A stretch of 43,691 bases of DNA. Origin: Lactobacillus ultunensis DSM 16047 (GTDB lineage: Bacteria; Bacillota; Bacilli; Lactobacillales; Lactobacillaceae). The notes below the pieces were generated by a model. The model was given only the letters and a program-made list of their open reading frames with translations. It did no database searches and was not told the DNA's origin. Positions 1-8,319 of the stretch are shown here, piece after piece. Location of the stretch: NCBI RefSeq assembly GCF_001436305.1, contig NZ_AZFO01000017.1, positions 1-43,691 on the forward strand. Reading direction: 5' to 3'. Position 1 is the first letter of the stretch; each line of letters starts with the position of its first letter. Made by a program: the position numbers and the translations under genes.

Positions 1-45
1 GGGTTAGTTTTTTCCCAGACACTTTTAGAAAATTTATATTTTATC

Positions 46-1815
46 TTACTTGGCGTAAGCTACATTGTACCAGTTAGGGAAACCATTACCCATTGAATGT
101 GATGGCTTAAGTGAATAGCCAGTAAGTTTCTTGTTAACTGCAGTAATAGTGTAGCTATTTGAAACTGGAATAACGTAAGCTTCGTCATCCATGTATTTTT
201 GCCATTCATGGAATTTGTCCACTCTGTATTGATGGTTGAAGGCCTTTTGTGAGTCCATTTCTTCAAGAAGTTGATTATTCTTCTTGGTTACGAAACGTGA
301 ATAGTTCATTGGAGCCTTTTGACTGTAAAGGTCATTTGGTGATGGTTCACTTGAAAGTGACCAAGCACCCATAAACATATCAACTGATGGATCATCGTTT
401 TGAACCTTGTCATAGAATGAGTTGAATTCGATCAAACGACCACCAGTCAACTTAACGTTCAAACCTTCCTTCTTCCATTGTTGGATATAGTTTTGAACGA
501 TTGGTTCTTGGTTAGAACTACCAGTCATAGCAGCAAGACGAATAGTTAAAGGCTTACCATTAGGTTGTACACGATAAGTGCCCTTCTTCTTGAAGCCAGC
601 TTTGTCCAAAATTTCGTTACCCTTCTTAATATTGTAAGAGTAGCCCTTGACATCTTTATCGAAGTAGTCACCAAATTGCTTTGGAATTAAAGTCGGAACT
701 CTAAAGCTTAAGCCATAAGTATAACGTTTAGCTACTTGATCAACGTTCATACCGTAACCAATAGCTTGGCGAAGAGCCTTGTTATTCATCTTGGAATTAG
801 GATTCATAACATTTTCGCCCTTCTTAGCATCCCACTTACCTACTTTAAAGCCAAGGTATGAGTATGAAAGTGGAACAGTAGCGATAAAGTTAACGCCCTT
901 AGTATTCTTAACATTTTGCCATTGTGAGTTGACAACTTGAATAACATCGAACTTATTGGACTTAATACTTTGAGCAACTGAATTAGGGTTAATTACAGAA
1001 GCAGTGATCTTTGATAGCTTTGGCTTACCCTTGTAGTAATATTTGTTAGGTACCCAAGTAACAGATTGACCACGAATAACTTTTTCAAGCTTGTATGGAC
1101 CAAAGAACAAAGGTCTCTTACGGATCTTATCGCTTGACATCAAGTCCTTGAATTTAACATCCTTCAAGTAGTGGTATGGAGCAGCAACTTCCCAGATATA
1201 ACCATTACCGCTGGTGTTCATACCAGGCTTCATAGTCTTAAAGTGAAGAACAACCTTGCGGCCATTTTCACCATCTGGCATTTCAATACCAGAAATCTTA
1301 TTAGACTTACCTTCATGGTATTCTTCCAAACCAACTAAGTCAGCTAAAGCAGCAGTGTAACGTTGCGACTTAGATTCTTTGTTAGCAATGATCTCGTAAG
1401 CATATTCATAATCCTTAGCAGTTACTTGCTTACCATCTGACCACTTAACACCCTTCTTGATGTTAATAGTTGCCGTCTTAGCCTTTTGGTCGATCTTAAT
1501 AGTAGCTGCACCCTTGTCAGTGAAAACATAGTGGTCGTCAGTAGAGAAGAGTGATTCAGCACCATATTGCATTACTTCAGTATCAGTTGCAGAAGTTGAG
1601 AGTTCATCGTTGAAGATACCAGTAAATGGGGTATCAGTTTCAACAGCAACTTTAACAGTACCACCATTCTTGGCAGCCTTAGTTGGAACTGCTGAACTAA
1701 ATTTAGCAGCAGTTGAAGCTTCGTTTGCATTAGAACCTGACTTACCACAAGCAGCTAATGTAAGTGCGACACCTGATAAAAGTGTAATACCAGCAAAAAG
1801 TTTTGCCTTTTTCAT
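46..1815 (-). CDS. oppA2: Oligopeptide ABC transporter substrate-binding lipoprotein (OppA paralogue 2)
   Basis: Extracellular peptide-binding protein of the SBP_bac_5 family that delivers oligopeptides to the OppBCDF permease. The 589-residue product has a lysine-rich start, a hydrophobic segment and a lipobox LAAC with the lipidated cysteine at residue 23, then a Gly/Ser/Asn linker. A conserved block near residue 120 (KKGVKWSDGK) is typical of the family. It has the same length as the neighbouring oppA and is closely similar along its whole length, so the pair looks like a tandem duplication. The start is an ATG about 9 nt after GGAGG. It has its own promoter in the 206-bp gap after the upstream oppA, and no clear terminator fits in the 45 bases left at the window edge. 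Peptide specificity cannot be read from sequence. Confidence 0.95.
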   Translation of the reverse strand: MKKAKLFAGITLLSGVALTLAACGKSGSNANEASTAAKFSSAVPTKAAKNGGTVKVAVETDTPFTGIFNDELSTSATDTEVMQYGAESLFSTDDHYVFTDKGAATIKIDQKAKTATINIKKGVKWSDGKQVTAKDYEYAYEIIANKESKSQRYTAALADLVGLEEYHEGKSNKISGIEMPDGENGRKVVLHFKTMKPGMNTSGNGYIWEVAAPYHYLKDVKFKDLMSSDKIRKRPLFFGPYKLEKVIRGQSVTWVPNKYYYKGKPKLSKITASVINPNSVAQSIKSNKFDVIQVVNSQWQNVKNTKGVNFIATVPLSYSYLGFKVGKWDAKKGENVMNPNSKMNNKALRQAIGYGMNVDQVAKRYTYGLSFRVPTLIPKQFGDYFDKDVKGYSYNIKKGNEILDKAGFKKKGTYRVQPNGKPLTIRLAAMTGSSNQEPIVQNYIQQWKKEGLNVKLTGGRLIEFNSFYDKVQNDDPSVDMFMGAWSLSSEPSPNDLYSQKAPMNYSRFVTKKNNQLLEEMDSQKAFNHQYRVDKFHEWQKYMDDEAYVIPVSNSYTITAVNKKLTGYSLKPSHSMGNGFPNWYNVAYAK

Positions 1816-1856
1816 TAGTAAAATTCCTCCAATACATGGAACAAGTTGACTAGTTC

Positions 1857-1885
1857 ATATTATCACTATTACAAAAAAGTTACAA
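1857..1885 (-). promoter_or_regulatory. Promoter of the second oppA
   Basis: Read on the minus strand: -35 TTGTAA (1880-1885), 17-nt spacer, -10 TAATAT (1857-1862). It lies just downstream of the terminator of the first oppA and 42 nt before the ATG, so the second gene can be expressed on its own. Confidence 0.6.
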
Positions 1886-1891
1886 TAGCAT

Positions 1892-1932
1892 GAAAACGAC
1901 AGGTATCTTTTTTAAGATATCTGTCGCTTTTT
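1892..1932 (-). terminator. Terminator between the two oppA genes
   Basis: A 13-bp stem with one G-U pair (1897-1909 with 1914-1926) and a 4-nt loop. On the minus strand it is followed by only four T, so it may be leaky; on the plus strand it is followed by CTTTTT. Confidence 0.65.
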
Positions 1933-2021
1933 ATGTTAGTTATTAGATTTTAATATGAAAGTTTATGTAAAGGATTATTTATTGTTTAGAATTTGGAGAA
2001 TTTTTTACTAATTTGGATAAA

Positions 2022-3791
2022 TTACTTAGCGTAACCAACTTGGTACCATAATTGGTGACCGTTGTTGTTTTGTGATGGTTTAGTTGAGTAGCCAGTCAAC
2101 TTACTGTTTACAGCATTAATGCTGTATGAGTTGCTCAATGGAACTACGAATGCTTGATCATTCATGTATTGTTGCCATTCATGGAATACCTTTACACGGT
2201 ATTTAGTATCAAATGACTTTTGTGAGTTCATTTCTTCAAGCAACTTGTTGTTTTCTGGAGTTGCAAAACGTTCGTAGTTCATTGGTGAAGTTTCACCGTA
2301 CATACTACCTTGTGATGGTTCAGAAGCTAATTGCCAACCAGCTTGGAAGAAGTCAATGTCCTTAGAATCATTTTGAACTTTGTCGTAGAATGAGTTAAAT
2401 TCCATCAAACGACCACCGGTTAACTTAACGTTAAGACCGATCTTGTGCCATTGTTGCAAGTAGTTTTGAGCAATAGCTTCAGCGTTTGGTGAACCTGACA
2501 TGGTTGCAAAGTGAAGTACTAATGGCTTGCCATTAGGTTGTACACGCCACTTACCCTTCTTCTTGTAACCAGCCTTGTCCAATAATTGGTTAGCTTTCTT
2601 AAGGTTGTAGTCATAGCCCTTAACTGAGCTATCGTGGTAAGCACCAAAGCCTTCAGGAATCAAAGTCTTGATATGGAAACTCAATCCTTGAGTATAACGT
2701 TTGTTAACTGCATCGACGTTCATTGCATAAGCAATAGCTTGACGTAATGACTTATTAGCAACCTTGGAGTCTTTATTCATTACGTTCTTGCCAGCCTTGG
2801 CATCGAACTTACCTACCTTGAAGCCAAGGTATGAATATGCTAATGGAACTTGAGCAACCCAGTTAACGTTCTTAGTATTCTTAACTTGTTGCCATTGTGA
2901 GTTAATTACGCTAGCAATATCGAACTTGTGACTCTTAATAGCTTGTGAAGCTGAGTTAGGACTAACTACTTGAATAACAACCTTGTTAAGCTTTGGTTTA
3001 CCTCTCCAGTAGTACTTGTTTGGAACCCAAGTTACTGATTGACCACGAACAAGCTTATCAAGCTTAAACGGACCAAAGTATAAAGGCTTCTTTCTAATTT
3101 GATCACATGATTGAAGCTTGTTAAATGGAACATCCTTTAAGTAATGGTATGGTGCAGCTGATTCCCAGAAGCAACCATTACCACTGAAGTACATACTTGG
3201 TTTCATTTGCTTAAAGTGAATTACAATGGTACGACCATTCTCGCCATCAGGCATTTCAATACCAGAAATAGTCTTAGCTTTTCCTTCGTGGTATTCCTTC
3301 ATACCTTCAATGTCTTCAAGAGTTGAATCATAACGTTGAGCTTGAGTCTTCTTGTTAGCCAAGATTTCGTATGGGTATTCAAGGTCCTTAGCATTTACTT
3401 GCTTACCGTCTGACCACTTAACACCCTTCTTAACAGTAATAGTTACTGTCTTGGCCTTACGATCAAGCTTCATAGTAGCAGCACCTTTATCATTAATCTT
3501 ATATTGATCATCAGTGTCAAACAATGATTCTTCACCTGGGGCAGCTACGCTTGAATCATAAGCTGAAGTAGATAATTCATCAGAAAAGATTCCAGTAAAT
3601 GGAGTATCTGTTTCCAAGGCTACTGTAACAGTACCACCTTGCTTGGTAGCTTTCTTTGGTGTTGCTGTTGGGAACTTCTTTGCTTCTTTAGCGTTGGAAT
3701 TATTATTTTGTCCACTTTTACCACAAGCTACCAATGCTAAGGCAGCAGCAGATACAACTCCTACGGAACCTAAAACTTTTGATAATTTCAT
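2022..3791 (-). CDS. oppA: Oligopeptide ABC transporter substrate-binding lipoprotein (OppA)
   Basis: SBP_bac_5 family lipoprotein that captures peptides at the outer face of the membrane for OppBCDF. The signal peptide carries the lipobox LVAC, with the lipidated cysteine at residue 23 of 589. Family blocks are present (KKGVKWSDGK near residue 120; QSVTWVPNKYYW near 250). It follows oppC, giving the order D-F-B-C-A known from lactic acid bacteria, but it is separated from oppC by a strong terminator and has its own promoter. This fits the usual need for more binding protein than permease. The ATG lies 7 nt after GGAGG. Its paralogue follows immediately. Confidence 0.95.
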   Translation of the reverse strand: MKLSKVLGSVGVVSAAALALVACGKSGQNNNSNAKEAKKFPTATPKKATKQGGTVTVALETDTPFTGIFSDELSTSAYDSSVAAPGEESLFDTDDQYKINDKGAATMKLDRKAKTVTITVKKGVKWSDGKQVNAKDLEYPYEILANKKTQAQRYDSTLEDIEGMKEYHEGKAKTISGIEMPDGENGRTIVIHFKQMKPSMYFSGNGCFWESAAPYHYLKDVPFNKLQSCDQIRKKPLYFGPFKLDKLVRGQSVTWVPNKYYWRGKPKLNKVVIQVVSPNSASQAIKSHKFDIASVINSQWQQVKNTKNVNWVAQVPLAYSYLGFKVGKFDAKAGKNVMNKDSKVANKSLRQAIAYAMNVDAVNKRYTQGLSFHIKTLIPEGFGAYHDSSVKGYDYNLKKANQLLDKAGYKKKGKWRVQPNGKPLVLHFATMSGSPNAEAIAQNYLQQWHKIGLNVKLTGGRLMEFNSFYDKVQNDSKDIDFFQAGWQLASEPSQGSMYGETSPMNYERFATPENNKLLEEMNSQKSFDTKYRVKVFHEWQQYMNDQAFVVPLSNSYSINAVNSKLTGYSTKPSQNNNGHQLWYQVGYAK

Positions 3792-3868
3792 ATATTATTC
3801 CTCCATCTAGGACATATTTCTATGAACTTATTTCTTTTCTATAATTTTTGAATCAAGTTGATGATTAA

Positions 3869-3896
3869 ATAATACCACGTTATATTAGTTTTTCAA
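3869..3896 (-). promoter_or_regulatory. Promoter of oppA
   Basis: Minus strand: -35 TTGAAA (3891-3896), 16-nt spacer, -10 TATTAT (3869-3874). The transcript would have a leader of about 70 nt before the oppA ATG. The surrounding 3800-3960 region is very AT-rich and otherwise shows nothing. Confidence 0.6.
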
Positions 3897-3964
3897 TAGT
3901 TTTATGAAATTAATTTTAATTTTTATTTTATTTTACTAACATAACTTTATTATTATGATCACGC

Positions 3965-3997
3965 AAAAACAGCTCTACCTTACGATAGAGCTGTTTT
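3965..3997 (-). terminator. Terminator after oppDFBC
   Basis: A perfect 12-bp stem (3966-3977 with 3986-3997) with an 8-nt loop and a run of five T on the minus strand. It lies 18 nt after the oppC stop codon. Confidence 0.9.
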
Positions 3998-4015
3998 AAT
4001 GTATTTATTAATATA

Positions 4016-4927
4016 TTAATTTTCACGTTGTCTTGCATCACCAGCACGCTGAAGAGCACGACCAACATAGTTAATACTCAATGAAATTACCAAAAGTAAA
4101 ATTGTGGCTGGGAGCCAAAGCCATGGACGGTTAATAACGTTAACTGGGTCATCAGCGAATCCAATTAAAGTACCAAGTGATGGTGTTGTAGTTGGTAAAC
4201 CATAACCCAAGAAGGATAAACTAGTTTCAATACCAATGTTACCAGCAATAGTCAAAACAACGTCGATGATAATCATTGATGTAATGTTTGGCAAAACTTC
4301 ACGGAACATAATTTGGAAGTTGGATGAACCAGAAGTTTTCGAAGCCAAAACATAATCACGATCACGCTGTGACAAAATGAATGAACGGTAGTAACGCGCC
4401 GTCGTCGTCCACCCGAACATCGCAATTAAGAATACCAAAGTTACGGCATTGTAGTGAGGAATAACTGTAGTTAAAACAATGATAATTGGCATTTGTGGCA
4501 AAATCTGAATGAAATCAACTATTCTCATGATAATAACATCAATTACGCCACCGTAGTAACCTGAAACTAGACCAACAATTAAACCAACAATTTCAGTAAT
4601 TACAGTAACTGAGATACCAATCATGATAGAGTTACGTCCACCCATAATGAGCAGTTTCAAAATATCACGACCACCATCATCAGTACCTAACAGGTGTCCG
4701 CCTTCACCCCAGCCATAGTAGGCATCGGCAATGTTCATTTCAGTAATTTGTGCTCTATTCAAGAAGAGTGAACCACCGAAAGTGAGTAATAAAATCAATA
4801 CAATGATAATCAAAGCAGCACAAGCTGACTTTGAACGTAAAATTTCACGTACAGCTACCTTAAAACCAGAAGGTGGGAGAGTAGCCTTTTCTTTAACATC
4901 TTTTTTGTTTTCTTTCTTATCAGCCAT
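4016..4927 (-). CDS. oppC: Oligopeptide ABC transporter permease OppC
   Basis: Inner-membrane permease that pairs with OppB to form the peptide channel. The 303-residue protein begins with a lysine/glutamate-rich cytoplasmic segment (about residues 1-20), then a first membrane helix near residues 36-54 and five more. The GTDDGGRDI block after the first extracellular segment is the usual OppC/DppC signature, and the EAA-type loop that contacts the ATPases is near residues 185-215 (LASKTSGSSNFQIMFREVLP). The start is an ATG with GGAGGAGAG upstream. It follows oppB after a 14-nt gap and is the last gene before the opp terminator. Confidence 0.95.
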   Translation of the reverse strand: MADKKENKKDVKEKATLPPSGFKVAVREILRSKSACAALIIIVLILLLTFGGSLFLNRAQITEMNIADAYYGWGEGGHLLGTDDGGRDILKLLIMGGRNSIMIGISVTVITEIVGLIVGLVSGYYGGVIDVIIMRIVDFIQILPQMPIIIVLTTVIPHYNAVTLVFLIAMFGWTTTARYYRSFILSQRDRDYVLASKTSGSSNFQIMFREVLPNITSMIIIDVVLTIAGNIGIETSLSFLGYGLPTTTPSLGTLIGFADDPVNVINRPWLWLPATILLLVISLSINYVGRALQRAGDARQREN

Positions 4928-4941
4928 TTCTTCTCTCCTCC

Positions 4942-5901
4942 CTATTGAATTCTAATACGTGGATCAATAATACTCATGATGATATCTGATAACAAGTTAC
5001 CAATCAGAGTCAAAATACCAAAGATCAGAATCAAAGCAGTTAAAGTAGTGTAGTCACGTTGACTGATTGAGTCAAGGAACAACTTACCCATACCAGGATA
5101 ACTGAAGACACTTTCAATAATCATTGAACCACTAAGAAGACCGGTAATAGTGTTACCTAAGAATGCAGCGATTGGTAATAGTGAGTTTCTCAAAATATGC
5201 TTATGGAATACAACATTTTCAGGAACACCTTTACTACGAGCAGTTCTTACGTAGTCTTCAACCTTGTTGTCAACGATACCAGTTCTCAAGTATTGAACTG
5301 TAAAAGTGGTAGTAATCAAAGCATACAAGATAGCTGGCAAAATCATGTGGTAAAGTCTACTGCCAAATACGCCCCAGAATCCGGATGCATTAGCTGAAAC
5401 AGAACCTGAAATTGGGAACCAACCCAAAGTAAAACCGAATAACCACAAACCTAAGATGTAGAATACAAAACCAGGTGTAGCTAAAGTAATATAGTTAAAG
5501 ATTTGTACAGAAGTATCTTGCCATTCATCTTGGTGACGACCAGCAGTAATACCAAGAGGAATCGCAATACTATAAGTCAAAATGGTGGTCAAAAGTGACA
5601 ACCAGAAGGTGTTGCTGGCACGATCAGCAATTAATGAAACTACTGGAACGTGTTGGATATAACTTGTACCAAGGTCACCATGGAACAGGTTACCCACCCA
5701 TCTAAAGTATTGGACATACCACGGATCATACAAACCTGCAGCTCTTCTCAAAGCATCAATTTGCTTAGGGTCAGTGTTAGGGTTAATTGATCCACTAAAT
5801 GGGTCACCAGGCATCATCTTAGCGAGCAGGAAGACGAGCAAACTCAAAATGATCAATTGAGGGATCATGATTAACAAACGACGTAAGATTGTTTTCCACA
5901 T
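4942..5901 (-). CDS. oppB: Oligopeptide ABC transporter permease OppB
   Basis: Membrane permease partner of OppC, 319 residues. The N-terminal helix (about residues 9-28) is followed by the GDPF block typical of OppB/DppB. The EAA loop is near residues 230-260 (DYVRTARSKGVPENVVFHKH), and the C-terminal half holds several membrane segments including the ESVFSYPGMGKL block. The ATG follows the oppF stop by 2 nt; the ribosome site AAGGAGAG lies inside the last codons of oppF, so the two are probably translationally coupled. Confidence 0.95.
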   Translation of the reverse strand: MWKTILRRLLIMIPQLIILSLLVFLLAKMMPGDPFSGSINPNTDPKQIDALRRAAGLYDPWYVQYFRWVGNLFHGDLGTSYIQHVPVVSLIADRASNTFWLSLLTTILTYSIAIPLGITAGRHQDEWQDTSVQIFNYITLATPGFVFYILGLWLFGFTLGWFPISGSVSANASGFWGVFGSRLYHMILPAILYALITTTFTVQYLRTGIVDNKVEDYVRTARSKGVPENVVFHKHILRNSLLPIAAFLGNTITGLLSGSMIIESVFSYPGMGKLFLDSISQRDYTTLTALILIFGILTLIGNLLSDIIMSIIDPRIRIQ

Positions 5902-5903
5902 GC

Positions 5904-6890
5904 TTAATCACTCTCCTTTTCTTCTCGTTCTTCAAGCTTAGCTTCTTGAGCCATATCTTTTGGTAAAGCTACCCAGTGGTTTGGAGCAACTTTTTGAAGT
6001 GGATATACACGGCCATCCTTGTCATACCACTTGCTTTGATTATCTTCGAATTCCTTTTCAACCTGTTCACGGTGCTTCTTGTGTTCTTCACGATGCTCTA
6101 CATCAACCTTTGGAATAGCAGAAAGAAGACGCTTAGTGTAGATATGAATTGGGTGCTTATAAATTTCATCACGACTGCCCAATTCAACCAGACGACCACG
6201 GTGCATAATTGCTAAGTTCTCTGACATGTGCTTAACAACACCCAGGTCATGAGAAATAAATAGATAAGCGATATTGTATTGTTGTTGAATGTGCTTCATG
6301 AAGTTCAAAACCTGTGCTTGAACTGATAAGTCCAAAGCACTTGTTGGTTCATCAGCTACAATCAGCTTAGGATTAGTAGCTACGGCACGAGCAACACCAA
6401 TTCTTTGACGCTGACCACCTGAGAATTCATGAGGATACTTGTAGATAGCATCACTAGGCATCCCTACAATATCAAGAAGTTCCTGAACACGATCACGTTC
6501 TTGATCTGTAGTCAAATTTTCAAAGTTTCTAATTGGCTCAGCAATAATATCTTCAATTCTCTTTCTTGGGTTCAAACTGGACATTGAATCCTGGAAAATC
6601 ATCTGGACATCCTTGTTGTAGTCAAGTTTCTTACGATTGCTTGCCTTAGTTACGTCCAAGCCTTTGTACATAATTTGACCACTCGTAACTTTTTCAACCC
6701 CAACAATCGCTTTACCAGTAGTTGATTTACCAGAACCTGATTCACCAATCAAACCATAGGTTTCACCTTCGCCAATTGAAAAGTTAACACCATCAACAGC
6801 TCGAACATAATCAGTAATTCTGTTCCAAAAACCGGAGCGAATTGGGTAATAGACTTTTAAATCTTTGATTTGAATTATTTCTTTTGCCAT
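5904..6890 (-). CDS. oppF: Oligopeptide ABC transporter ATPase OppF
   Basis: One of two ATPases energising the peptide importer. Walker A is GESGSGKST at residues 49-57, the signature FSGGQ at 156-160 and Walker B LIVADEP at 176-182; the H-loop follows in LFISHDLG. The C-terminal extension of roughly 70 residues (oligo_HPY region) is charged and ends WVALPKDMAQEAK. At 328 residues it is normal for OppF. It starts 3 nt after the oppD stop with GGGGAG upstream. Confidence 0.95.
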   Translation of the reverse strand: MAKEIIQIKDLKVYYPIRSGFWNRITDYVRAVDGVNFSIGEGETYGLIGESGSGKSTTGKAIVGVEKVTSGQIMYKGLDVTKASNRKKLDYNKDVQMIFQDSMSSLNPRKRIEDIIAEPIRNFENLTTDQERDRVQELLDIVGMPSDAIYKYPHEFSGGQRQRIGVARAVATNPKLIVADEPTSALDLSVQAQVLNFMKHIQQQYNIAYLFISHDLGVVKHMSENLAIMHRGRLVELGSRDEIYKHPIHIYTKRLLSAIPKVDVEHREEHKKHREQVEKEFEDNQSKWYDKDGRVYPLQKVAPNHWVALPKDMAQEAKLEEREEKESD

Positions 6891-6893
6891 AAA

Positions 6894-7925
6894 CTACTCC
6901 CCACTTGCTGTTACTGTTTGTGTACTATCCTGGTCCTCAAAGTGGAATGTCTTCCAGCAAGTACATCTCACCCAATGTCCAGGTGCAACTTCATGTACCT
7001 GTGGATCTTCTTCATGGGCACTGGCAGGAATCCATGGAATTCTTGCTGCAAAACGGTCACCCTTACGAGGCATATTCTTAAGAGATGGTACAGTACCGTG
7101 AATAACATGCAAATCCTCATCATTATCATCTGATTGAGGCATTGAGTTCAAAAGTGATCTGGTGTATGGATGAAGTGGATTTTCAAAAATTGTCTTAACG
7201 TCAGATTTTTCAACAATTTGACCAGCATACATAACTGCAACTTGATCAGCAGTTTCAGCTACAACACCCAAGTCGTGCGTAATTAAAATAATACCTGAAT
7301 GAGATTGTCTTTGAATGTCTTCAAGTAGATCCAAAATTTGAGCTTGAATAGTTACGTCCAAAGCAGTAGTTGGTTCATCAGCAATAATAACTTCTGGTTT
7401 ACATGCAATAGCCATCGCAATTACCACACGCTGACGAAGACCACCAGATAATTCGTGTGGGTACATCTCATACATTTCTTCTGGCTTAGGCATCCCTACT
7501 TGATTAAACAATTCAATTACACGTGCATGACGTGCTTTTTCATCCATATCAGTGTGATAGTAAAGAGTTTCTGCAACTTGATCACCAACACGCATTAATG
7601 GATTCAAGCTAGCTAGCGGATCCTGGAAGATCATACCGATCTTATCCCCACGAATCTTATTAAACAATGATTCATTCAAGCCAACCAGGTTTAATTCATT
7701 GTAAAGAATGTCCCCTGTAACTTTCGTATTCTTATGGTCATATAATCCAATAATACTTGCAGCGATAGTACTCTTCCCACAACCAGATTCACCAACAATG
7801 GCCAGAATCTCATCGCGTTTTAAAGTTAAATTGATATCGTCCGCAGCATCATAGAATTTCCCTTGCAAACGGTAAGCCGTATGCAGGTGCTGGATATCTA
7901 ACAATAGATCACTCTGCTTTTCCAA
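6894..7925 (-). CDS. oppD: Oligopeptide ABC transporter ATPase OppD
   Basis: ATPase subunit and first gene of the oppDFBC transcript. Walker A GESGCGKS is at residues 45-52, the signature LSGGLRQR and Walker B IIADEPTTALD follow, and a C-terminal cysteine-containing stretch (RCTCWK) is typical of OppD. The start is TTG at 7923-7925, 8 nt after GGAGG; the nearer in-frame-looking ATG after GGAGGA is in another frame and stops after eight codons, so TTG is preferred. The promoter lies about 70 nt upstream and overlaps the acpP terminator. Confidence 0.93.
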   Translation of the reverse strand: MEKQSDLLLDIQHLHTAYRLQGKFYDAADDINLTLKRDEILAIVGESGCGKSTIAASIIGLYDHKNTKVTGDILYNELNLVGLNESLFNKIRGDKIGMIFQDPLASLNPLMRVGDQVAETLYYHTDMDEKARHARVIELFNQVGMPKPEEMYEMYPHELSGGLRQRVVIAMAIACKPEVIIADEPTTALDVTIQAQILDLLEDIQRQSHSGIILITHDLGVVAETADQVAVMYAGQIVEKSDVKTIFENPLHPYTRSLLNSMPQSDDNDEDLHVIHGTVPSLKNMPRKGDRFAARIPWIPASAHEEDPQVHEVAPGHWVRCTCWKTFHFEDQDSTQTVTASGE

Positions 7926-7990
7926 AGGTCATTCCTCCATTTAAGACTTTATTCATTAAAAGCCGTTTAATCTTTTCTATTTATTTTCTA

Positions 7991-8019
7991 ATTATAAACA
8001 CAAAGCCGGTCGTATGCAA
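7991..8019 (-). promoter_or_regulatory. Promoter of the oppDFBC operon
   Basis: Minus strand: -35 TTGCAT (8014-8019), exactly 17 nt, -10 TATAAT (7991-7996). The -35 box lies in the loop of the acpP terminator hairpin and the spacer contains the hairpin's distal arm. The tRNA-Arg promoter at the other end of the window uses the same two hexamers and spacing. Confidence 0.75.
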
Positions 8020-8038
8020 ATAACGATCCGGCTTTTTT
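8002..8038 (-). terminator. Terminator after acpP
   Basis: GC-rich hairpin (8023-8034 with 8002-8013, one bulged base) whose A-tract pairs with a short T-tract; it begins 7-8 nt after the acpP stop codon. The T run on the minus strand is short (TTTG), while the plus strand has seven T. Confidence 0.65.
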
Positions 8039-8045
8039 TAGGAAA

Positions 8046-8288
8046 TTAACCTTGGTGAGATTTAATATATGAAACTGCATCACCAACAGTTTTAATCTTT
8101 TCAGCTTCATCATCTGGAATTTCCGCACCAAATTCATCTTCAAGCTGCAAGATAAATTCAACTAAATCAATTGAATCTGCATCCAAATCATTCATAAAAT
8201 TGGTATTTTCAGTAATTTTATCTTTATCAACATCAAAATTATCAGCAATAAGGCCTTGAATTTTATTAAAAATTTCTTCTTCTGACAT
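8046..8288 (-). CDS. acpP: Acyl carrier protein
   Basis: Carries acyl chains on a phosphopantetheine arm for fatty acid and phospholipid synthesis. It is an 80-residue acidic protein with the attachment motif DADSIDLVEF; the modified serine is Ser39, and the usual DSL is DSI here. The C-terminal helices (DEFGAEIPDDEAEKIKT) are characteristic. It lies 31 nt after plsX, matching the plsX-acpP pairing common in Firmicutes. The start is ATG after AGGAGG. Another ACP probably sits in the fab cluster elsewhere; this one may serve PlsX acyl transfer. Confidence 0.95.
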   Translation of the reverse strand: MSEEEIFNKIQGLIADNFDVDKDKITENTNFMNDLDADSIDLVEFILQLEDEFGAEIPDDEAEKIKTVGDAVSYIKSHQG

Positions 8289-8319
8289 TTGACTTCCTCC
8301 TTTTTAATAAATAATTTTA

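Noticed and set aside
1610-1849. Plus-strand frame opposite the oppA signal peptide
   Set aside because: Shadow of the minus-strand coding sequence, without a ribosome site or promoter.
1891-1904. Catabolite-responsive element (cre) near oppA2
   Set aside because: TGAAAACG matches the left half, but the right half lacks the required CA, and the bases belong to the terminator stem.
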